DNA of 41,778 nt, from assembly GCA_903847955.1 (NCBI GenBank), contig CAINFA010000214.1, positions 1 through 41,778 on the forward strand, read 5' to 3'. Each line of letters opens with the position of its first letter. Position 1 is the first letter of the stretch. This document shows, one piece after another, positions 10,227 through 17,466 of this stretch. This DNA comes from an uncultured Actinomycetes bacterium. GTDB lineage: Bacteria; Actinomycetota; Acidimicrobiia; Acidimicrobiales; RAAP-2. The position numbers and the translations under genes are program-made. The notes beneath the pieces are model-generated. The model saw only the letters and a list, made by a program, of their open reading frames with translations. It had not been told where the DNA came from and did not search any database.

Positions 10227-10795
10227 CGCTGGGCCTTCTCCGCTTGGGCGCCATCGAGCATGTACTGCACGAAGGTCGTGACGGTCAGCAGCGCCGCCAG
10301 CCACACGGTGCTCAGGTGCAGCCAGTGCAGGTGCGAGGTGGGCGGGATGACCACGAAGGCGATGGCGAAGTCCTGGATGAGGGTCTTGAGCTTGGCCGAG
10401 CGGCGAGCGGGCACCGAGATGCCCTTGCGACCGAGCGAGGAGCGGTAGAAGGTCATCGCCAGTTCTCGCAGCCCGATGATGATGATGGGCGCCCAGGGCA
10501 GCGCCCCGCGCGAGGCCACCACGATGAAGCACGCCATGACCACGATCTTGTCGATGAGCGGATCGAGGAAGGCTCCCGACCGCGTGGCGCCCTGTCGGCG
10601 GGCGACGATGCCGTCGAAGCCGTCGGAGAACGCCACCACCGCACCCACCCCAGCGGTCAGCCAGGTCGCGCCCTCATGGAGGTAGAGGTAGATGAAGTAG
10701 GGGGTCAGCACGAGGCGCCCGATGGTGATGGCGTTGGCTGGCGTCAGCAGTGCCGACGGACCGTAGACGCGCTGCTCTTCGCTGATCGTGCTCAT
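10223..10795 (-). CDS. pgsA: CDP-diacylglycerol--glycerol-3-phosphate 3-phosphatidyltransferase
   Basis: NAITIGRLVLTPYFIYLY; DGFDGIVARRQGATRSGAFLDPLIDK (CDP-alcohol phosphotransferase-type motif). Confidence 0.93.
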   Translation of the reverse strand: MSTISEEQRVYGPSALLTPANAITIGRLVLTPYFIYLYLHEGATWLTAGVGAVVAFSDGFDGIVARRQGATRSGAFLDPLIDKIVVMACFIVVASRGALPWAPIIIIGLRELAMTFYRSSLGRKGISVPARRSAKLKTLIQDFAIAFVVIPPTSHLHWLHLSTVWLAALLTVTTFVQYMLDGAQAEKAQR

Positions 10796-12126
10796 GAGCC
10801 CCCCACCACCTCAGCCTCGAGATCCACCCCCAGCGAGGCGGTGATCTCCACCTCCACCATCGTGCCAGCCTCGAGGTGCTCGGGCACCACGATGATGCCG
10901 TCGATCTCTGGTGCCTCCCTCGTCGAGCGGGCCCGCCCGGGTCGGTCGACGAGCACCGTCGTGCGGGTGCCAACCAGCAGGTCTCGCTTACGGGCGGTGA
11001 TCTGGTCTTGGAGCTCAGTGGCCTCAGCCAGGCGTGCAGAGATCAGCTGGGGGTCAACGTGGTCCGCCAACGTCGCCGCGTGGGTGCCGTCTTCGTTGGA
11101 GAAGGGGAAGAACCCCGCCCAGTCGAGGTCTGCGGCCTCCAAGAAGCCGAGCAGCGCGTCGTGATCCTCCTCAGTTTCACCGGGGTAGCCGATGATGAAC
11201 GAGGAACGGAAGGCTGCCTCTGGAGCCATCTGCCGGATGCGGTCGATCCGCTCGAGGAACTTCTCACCATCGCCGAACCGGCGCATGCGACGCAGCATGG
11301 GCCGGGTGACGTGCTGGAGCGAGAGGTCGAAGTAGCTGACCCCGGTGTCGACCATGGCCTCGATCAGGCCCTCGGTCAGCCCCGAAGGGTAGAGGTACAG
11401 CAGTCGGATCCAGTCGACCTTGCCCCGCAGTGCCGTGAGCACCTCGAGCAAGGGCTGGGCACCAGCAGTTCGGGTGGCGCCGAAGTCGTCGGGGTCCCCT
11501 GGTCGTCCGCCGCTGCGGTCTCGGCCGAAGCTGGCCAAGTCTTGGGCGATGAGCACCACCTCGCGCAGTGGCGGGTGCCCAGCGCTAGCCAAGGCCTCGA
11601 CCTCAGCGACGATGGCGTCGATGGACCGTGAGCGCTGGGGGCCACGGAAGCTCGGAATGGCGCAGAAGCCACAGATGCGATCGCACCCTTCGGCCACCTT
11701 GACGTAGGCCCACGGTTGCGAACTCGGCGAACGGGGCAACTCGAGCAAGTGGTCGCTGCGTTCCCTCGCCGAACGCGTCCCCAAGGTGACCGGCACCTTG
11801 TGCCCAACCGGCTCACCGAACCCGGCCACGAGATCCACCTCAGGCAACGCCTCGGCCAGCTCATCGCCGTACCGCTCGGCCATGCAGCCCGTCACCACCA
11901 AGCGCGCACCCTCGCCCTTACGGTCTGCGAGGTCCAAGATCGTGTCCACCGACTCTTGTCGAGCAGCGTCGATGAAGGCGCAGGTGTTGACCACCACGAG
12001 CGTCGCTTCTTCAGGAGAGCTGGCGAGCTGGTAGCCATCTCGCTCGAGCTCACCGATCACCTTGTCGGAGTCAACGTGGTTCTTCGGGCACCCAAGCGTC
12101 TCGACCCAGTAGCGCGCGATGGTCAT
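10792..12126 (-). CDS. rimO: Ribosomal protein S12 methylthiotransferase
   Basis: ARYWVETLGCPKNHVDSDKV; radical SAM motif CDRICGFCAIPSFRG; C-terminal TRAM-like region. Confidence 0.95.
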   Translation of the reverse strand: MTIARYWVETLGCPKNHVDSDKVIGELERDGYQLASSPEEATLVVVNTCAFIDAARQESVDTILDLADRKGEGARLVVTGCMAERYGDELAEALPEVDLVAGFGEPVGHKVPVTLGTRSARERSDHLLELPRSPSSQPWAYVKVAEGCDRICGFCAIPSFRGPQRSRSIDAIVAEVEALASAGHPPLREVVLIAQDLASFGRDRSGGRPGDPDDFGATRTAGAQPLLEVLTALRGKVDWIRLLYLYPSGLTEGLIEAMVDTGVSYFDLSLQHVTRPMLRRMRRFGDGEKFLERIDRIRQMAPEAAFRSSFIIGYPGETEEDHDALLGFLEAADLDWAGFFPFSNEDGTHAATLADHVDPQLISARLAEATELQDQITARKRDLLVGTRTTVLVDRPGRARSTREAPEIDGIIVVPEHLEAGTMVEVEITASLGVDLEAEVVGGS

Positions 12127-12263
12127 CGGAGGCGTGCTCTCAAGGTGGTCGAGCAGGCGGGCACGCAGGGCAGTTCCATGGCCTTGGTCAACCTACTTCC
12201 TCAGATCTTCGCCTCCCGAGCATCGCCCGGGCGCGCCGAAGCCCCGGGGGCTGCAGCGGTGAG

Positions 12264-12352
12264 CGGAGAGACAGGGATTTGAACCCTGGGTCCGAGTTTC
12301 CCCAGACAACTCATTAGCAGTGAGTCCGATTCGGCCGCTCTCGCACCTCTCC
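12264..12352 (-). tRNA. tRNA-Ser(GCT)
   Basis: 5' GGAGAGG..3' TCTCTCC acceptor; anticodon loop CTGCTAA in stem gactca/tgagtt; long variable arm; T arm CAGGGTTCAAATCCCTG. Confidence 0.95.
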
Positions 12353-12570
12353 GGGCCTCGACGTGGACATTGGGTTGGCCAAGTGGCGCACCCAGGGTCT
12401 GCGTCGCAGCGGACCAATGGTAGCGGAGCGACGCGCCGGGGCGCCGCGCTCGACCGTTGGAGCGGCTCGGTGGGGCCTCGGTTGTCCAGACTCGGCGTTC
12501 TCCCTAGATTGAGGCGCGTGACGTGCCCGGCGAACCACGACCAGATGCTCTCCATCGCACCCCACCTCTC

Positions 12571-13407
12571 GTGACCGAGCCGACCCCCCGTCCAGCCGCA
12601 GCGCCTGAGCATCGCCGTGCTGGTCTTCGAGGTCGCCACACCACCGAGCACGCTCCCACCTTGCACGTACACCACTTCCAGGACGCGTTCGGACGTGCGC
12701 CGGCACCTCGAAGCGCCGACGTCTCAGGTGGGATCACCTCGTGGGGCATGCTCGGCAACGATGAGCTTCGGGACTGCGGACCTGCCGCCACGGCCCACGC
12801 CCGGATGCTCAAGGCGGTGATCGAGCCCGGCACCACAGCAGCGCCCCCGCGCTTTGAGGCCAGCTTCGTCCAGCCCACCACCGAGGCGGTCACAGCGCAG
12901 TACTTCGCCTACGGCATCGCCCAAGGTCAACCCGGCCCCAATCCTGACCACGGGGTGAACAACGCAAGGTGGCTGGCTTGGTTGTTCAGCCAAGGACTCA
13001 TCGAGGCCTACGCCGAGATCGACCTCACTGGCCCTGACGCTCGAGCGCGGGTGCGGCGAGCCATGGTCGACTTCGGTGGTGTCCTGCTCGGCATCGGCCT
13101 CACCTCTGACGCCGAGCAATGCTTCGAGTCCCATGAGCCGTGGACCCTCGAGCACGGCCACCCTTCGAACCCGGGCAATGGACACGACGTGCTCCTCGTG
13201 GCCTACGACGACGCCGGCGACACCTTGGTCACCTGGGGCGCACTGCAGCGCTCCACCATTCCCTTCGACCACGCCTGCTTCGAGGAGGCGTGGGTCATCG
13301 TCACGAGTGAGGACGCCGCCCGGAGCGGCTTCGACCTCGAAGGTGCACGGGCGGCGATCGCCGAGCACATCGATGGACTCAGCACCCCAACAGCGCCACC
13401 TTCGTGA
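12571..13407 (+). CDS. Papain-like/C39-like fold protein (putative cysteine peptidase-like)
   Basis: GMLGNDELRDCGPAATAHARMLKA (Cys motif) and GNGHDVLLVAYDDAGDTLVTWG (His/Asp motif); start uncertain (12523 or GTG 12571). Confidence 0.6.
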   Translation: MTEPTPRPAAAPEHRRAGLRGRHTTEHAPTLHVHHFQDAFGRAPAPRSADVSGGITSWGMLGNDELRDCGPAATAHARMLKAVIEPGTTAAPPRFEASFVQPTTEAVTAQYFAYGIAQGQPGPNPDHGVNNARWLAWLFSQGLIEAYAEIDLTGPDARARVRRAMVDFGGVLLGIGLTSDAEQCFESHEPWTLEHGHPSNPGNGHDVLLVAYDDAGDTLVTWGALQRSTIPFDHACFEEAWVIVTSEDAARSGFDLEGARAAIAEHIDGLSTPTAPPS

Positions 13408-13434
13408 GGTGCCGGCGTTGACCCTGGAGGCCAC

Positions 13435-16422
13435 GTGGGGCTGAGCTTCGTCGGCCGCGACGCTGAACGGGCTGTTGGGGCACTCGAGGACGCGTGGCGG
13501 CGCTGCGTCGCCGAGCAGGTCTCCCAACTGGTGCTCATCGAGGGGCACCCTGGTGTCGGCAAGACCCGCTTGGTCCAGGAGTTCTACGAACGCCTCCAGG
13601 CGAACCAACCATCCCCCGCCTACTGGCCCCCACTGCTGTCGAGCGAGCACGACGGCGCCCTGCACGACCGGGGACGGCTCCGTCCCTTGGCCTTCAGCTG
13701 CCCGCCTGGTGCCAAACCTCCCTTCGCCTGGGTTCCCATCAGTTGCCGCCTCGACGAGGTCACGGGATTGCCGAGCCGCGCTCTGATCGATGCCGTGGGC
13801 GCCTCGGAACGGATGATGGACCGGGTCATCAGCCCCATCGGTCGCTCTCGACGGCTGACCGGCCAACTGCTTCGAGCTGCGCTCGTCATCGCGGGCCTCA
13901 TCGCTGCGGTGCTAGGGCTCCTCGACCAAGGAGGCCTGTTGGTCGTGGTGGTAGGGGTTGTCACCGCCTTCACGGGGATCGCGTTTGAGGCTCGGGAGCA
14001 ACTCGAGGGTGCGGCCCATGAGCTCCGACATCGACGCCAAGAGCGAACCAAGGACGACGTCATGGTGGACGTGGCCGTGCCGCTCGAAGACGTCTCCCTC
14101 GATGCTCACGCACGAGCGAGTGCCTTCCTCACAGCGCTCGGGCGACGGGGCATCCCTGGCATCGTCGTGGTCGACGACGCCCAGTGGGCGGACCCCGACA
14201 CGGTCAAGTTGGTCGACGCCCTGCTCGAACGTGCCACCGCCACCTTGGTCGTGGCCACCGTCCGACCCACGCCCTTCCATCGCCAGCTGGCCGAGCGAAC
14301 GGCGATGGGTCAGGTGGCGCACGACTACGCGGCCAAGACCGAGCACCACGTCCTCGAGCCACTGGCCACCGAGGAGCTGATTGGGGCGGTGCTGCACTTG
14401 GCGCCAGCGACACCCGAGCCGGTGGCCCGCGCCATCGCCGAGCACGCGGCGGGCAATCCCCTCGTGCTCGGGGCGACCTTGGACCAACCGGTCCTGCGTC
14501 GATCCCTCAGTGGCGGTGCCTTCCACCTGCGAGCACCCGAGCGAGAGCTGGCGAACCTCCCGAGCGATCCGCGCGGGGTGTTCGAGGCCTACTGGGAGCA
14601 ACTTCCCGAGGACGTCCAGCAGCTGGTGGCTTTGGCGGGAATGCAAGGCACCGTGGTCGAGGGGCGTTGCCTGGCGGCGTCCTTCGCTGCTGCGGTCGGC
14701 GGCGATCACCGAGGGCCACGGGACCAAGCCCTGCACGAGCACGGCTGGCTGGTCGAACTCGACGACCACCTCGACCGCTTCGCCGACCCAGCCTTGCACG
14801 ACGTCGGCAGGCGCCAGACCCACAGCGTCTTGAGCGAGCGCGAGCTCCTCGAGGCCACCCAGGCCATGGTGCGCGTCCTCACCGACCTCCGCCAGCACCA
14901 CCCAGCGCAGTGGACGGCGATCGACGAGGCCGGCCGGCGGGCGGTCCTGCGAGTGCACATCGACGCCGCCCGTGGAGGACTGGTGGATTCAGATGCAGCA
15001 GCGGCCACCTCAGCGCTCGAGTTAGCCGAGCTGACCAACGGCCCCAGCGAGGCCGCAAGCTCGCTCGCCCTGGCCTCGACTGCCCTCGACTGGAACGAGG
15101 AACCTGAGGTGGAGGCGGCCTGCAGAGAGCTCAGCGCCCATCGGCTCATCGAGCTCGGACGCTTCGAGGAGGCGTTGGAGCACCTCGAGTCCGTCCAGCG
15201 GTTGGGCACGGTCTCCGATCAACGTCGGAGTTTCGAGTGCCGACGCATGACCGGAGAGGTGCTGACCGACCTCGGGCGACCAAGCATCGCCCTCGACCTC
15301 TTGGGCGACCTCGAGGTCGACGTCGCCCGTGCGCTCGGTCCGCGTGCGAAGCTCACGCTGTCGTGTCGGCTGGCGACGGCTCGGGCGCTGACCGCAGCGG
15401 GTCAGACCACCTCGGCCATCGCGGCACTCGAGAACGTGGTGGACGACACCCGTGTGGTCTTCGGAGCCGATGACCACAACACGGTGGCGGCTCGAACCGA
15501 GCTGGCCCGGACCCTAAGGGGCGTCGGGAGAGCCGAGGAGTCGATCCTGATCCTCGAGGCCATCGCCAACCGCCAGCTGGAGACCCTCGGTGCCGACCAC
15601 CCCGACACGGTGCGCAGTCGGAGCGAACTTGCGCTGTCGCAGTGGAGAGCCGGCCGCCACACCGATGCCCTGGCAACCCACCAAGACCTCCTCCAGCTGC
15701 GGATCCGGGTGCTCGGCCCCGAGCATCCCAAGACGCTTCGGACCAAGATGTCCATCGCCAACACCCTGCACTCCCTCGAGCGCTTCGACGAGGCGCTCGA
15801 GCTGGCCAGCACGGTCCTCGACGACCGAACTCGACTCTTGGGACCCGGACACCCCGACACCTTGCGGGCCCGCAACGACGTCGCCACCAAGCTGGTTGAC
15901 ACCGGACAGCTTGAGCAGGCGCTCGATCGCCTCACCGAGCTCCAGCAGCTCCAAACCGAGCACCTCGCAGAGGACAACGTCGACCGATTGACGACCGCGC
16001 TCAACATCGTCCACCTCCACCTCGAGCTGTCCAACTACGACCTCGCCATGGCCCAGGTCCTCGAGCTCGAGGCTCGGGCGCCTGCCCTGCTTGGAGCCGA
16101 GCACCGGCTCACCGGCCAGGTCGCGCTGCAGAAGGTTCTGGTGGAGCACCAGATGGGTGACCTCGAGGTAGCGCTCAGCGACATCGACGCCCTGATCGCC
16201 CACCAGCAGCGTCACCAAGGTGCCCAGGCAGCCGACACCTTGCGGAGCCACGAGGAGCGAGTTGCGCTCTTGGTGGATCTCGGTCGCCACGCCGAGGCCA
16301 TCGACGCCATCGAAGAGCTCACCCCCCATCTCATCGCCACCTTCGGACCAGACCACATCCGAACGCACAAGCTCGAGGCCACCTACGAGAGCCTTCTCTC
16401 CATCCGCCCCTCTCGAGAGTGA
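13435..16422 (+). CDS. AAA_16/STAND-type ATPase with internal TM hairpin and C-terminal kinesin-light-chain-like TPRs
   Basis: Walker A EGHPGVGKTRLVQEF; Walker B GIVVVDDAQWADPD; hydrophobic AALVIAGLIAAVLGLL and GLLVVVVGVVTAFTGIAF; TPRs LGADHPDTVRSRSELAL, LGPEHPKTLRTKMSIANTL, LGPGHPDTLRARNDVATKL. Confidence 0.85.
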   Translation: MGLSFVGRDAERAVGALEDAWRRCVAEQVSQLVLIEGHPGVGKTRLVQEFYERLQANQPSPAYWPPLLSSEHDGALHDRGRLRPLAFSCPPGAKPPFAWVPISCRLDEVTGLPSRALIDAVGASERMMDRVISPIGRSRRLTGQLLRAALVIAGLIAAVLGLLDQGGLLVVVVGVVTAFTGIAFEAREQLEGAAHELRHRRQERTKDDVMVDVAVPLEDVSLDAHARASAFLTALGRRGIPGIVVVDDAQWADPDTVKLVDALLERATATLVVATVRPTPFHRQLAERTAMGQVAHDYAAKTEHHVLEPLATEELIGAVLHLAPATPEPVARAIAEHAAGNPLVLGATLDQPVLRRSLSGGAFHLRAPERELANLPSDPRGVFEAYWEQLPEDVQQLVALAGMQGTVVEGRCLAASFAAAVGGDHRGPRDQALHEHGWLVELDDHLDRFADPALHDVGRRQTHSVLSERELLEATQAMVRVLTDLRQHHPAQWTAIDEAGRRAVLRVHIDAARGGLVDSDAAAATSALELAELTNGPSEAASSLALASTALDWNEEPEVEAACRELSAHRLIELGRFEEALEHLESVQRLGTVSDQRRSFECRRMTGEVLTDLGRPSIALDLLGDLEVDVARALGPRAKLTLSCRLATARALTAAGQTTSAIAALENVVDDTRVVFGADDHNTVAARTELARTLRGVGRAEESILILEAIANRQLETLGADHPDTVRSRSELALSQWRAGRHTDALATHQDLLQLRIRVLGPEHPKTLRTKMSIANTLHSLERFDEALELASTVLDDRTRLLGPGHPDTLRARNDVATKLVDTGQLEQALDRLTELQQLQTEHLAEDNVDRLTTALNIVHLHLELSNYDLAMAQVLELEARAPALLGAEHRLTGQVALQKVLVEHQMGDLEVALSDIDALIAHQQRHQGAQAADTLRSHEERVALLVDLGRHAEAIDAIEELTPHLIATFGPDHIRTHKLEATYESLLSIRPSRE

Positions 16423-16446
16423 CCCTCAACGTGCTATGAACCTCTC

Positions 16447-16596
16447 ATGACCGAGAACCCCAAGCACCCTGAAGGCGAGCCGACCCATGACCACGAGCGG
16501 GTCGAACCTGCACCGGCCCAGCCTGCGGCCCCTGCAGAGCACGCCGAGGAGTCAGAGGACGGTGGGGCGCTCGACCTCCACAACTCTGAGGAGTAA
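16447..16596 (+). CDS. Short acidic hypothetical protein (49 aa)
   Basis: Hand translation MTENPKHPEGEPTHDHERVEPAPAQPAAPAEHAEESEDGGALDLHNSEE*; sits between the ATPase and the DUF6807-like gene; below the ORF-track length cutoff. Confidence 0.4.
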   Translation: MTENPKHPEGEPTHDHERVEPAPAQPAAPAEHAEESEDGGALDLHNSEE

Positions 16597-16680
16597 CGCC
16601 GAGCACCGAACCGTGGATCCGTCGATCTTGCACACCGTGCGGCCGTGGGGTGGCGGCGCACCGAACCCTGCGCACCGCTG

Positions 16681-17466
16681 ATGCCCACTGCACAGCCGTG
16701 GCCATTTCACGGCCTTGGGCACCCTCGGCCGCACCACCACCCCATCACCACGCCGAATGGGGTCGTGCTGAGCGTGGATGCCCCGATGGACCACCCGTGG
16801 CACCACGGGTTGTGGTTCACCATCAAGTACGTCGACGAGGTGAACTTCTGGGAGGAACTCGAACCCTTCGGGACCCTCGAGCTCTCCTCCAGCAGCCTCG
16901 AGGGGCCCACCGAGGTCCACGAGATTGCTTGGCGTACTCCAACTGGCGAGGTCGTGCTCCACGAACGCCTCGAGGTCACGCCCCTCGAGCTCGAAGGGGC
17001 GGTGGGCGTCTCGCTCGGGATCTCCCTCCTGGCGTGCCGAGACCTCGTGCTCGACCGGACGCCGTACACGACGTGGGGTGGCTACGGCGGACTCACCTTC
17101 CGGGGTCGAGGTGACCTCGTGGACACCGTGCTCACCACGCCAACCACCGGCTCCACCGAGCTGCTCCGAGGAGAGCGGGCACGGTGGTGCGCGCTCTCCG
17201 GCACCATCGAGGGTGCACCGGTGGGTATCGTGCTCGCCGAGCACCCCACCAATGGCCCCTTGGGCGTGCCGTGGTACGCCAGCACCCGCTCGGCCACCTA
17301 CGGCGACGACGGCTGGTCGAACTTCTGCAACGCGGCGATCCTGTGGGATGGGCCACAGACCCTCGCCGAGGGCGCCAGCCTCGAGCTCAGCTACCTCGTC
17401 GCCAGCTTCGATGGCCCCGCCAACCACGCCCAGCTCGCCACCTGGGCCGAGGGCTGGGCAAGGTGA
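16681..17466 (+). CDS. DUF6807 / PmoA-like family protein
   Basis: RPHHHPITTPNGVVLSVDAPMDHPWHHGLWFTIKYVDEVNFWEE resembles the family pattern (DHPHHRSLWF...VDFW); start could also be 16645. Confidence 0.78.
   Translation: MPTAQPWPFHGLGHPRPHHHPITTPNGVVLSVDAPMDHPWHHGLWFTIKYVDEVNFWEELEPFGTLELSSSSLEGPTEVHEIAWRTPTGEVVLHERLEVTPLELEGAVGVSLGISLLACRDLVLDRTPYTTWGGYGGLTFRGRGDLVDTVLTTPTTGSTELLRGERARWCALSGTIEGAPVGIVLAEHPTNGPLGVPWYASTRSATYGDDGWSNFCNAAILWDGPQTLAEGASLELSYLVASFDGPANHAQLATWAEGWAR

Noticed and set aside
12193-12706. 160-aa and 130-aa minus-strand ORFs over the tRNA
   Set aside because: Translation CESGRIGLTANELSGETRTQGSNPCLSAH is the typical spurious reading through a tRNA-Ser gene.
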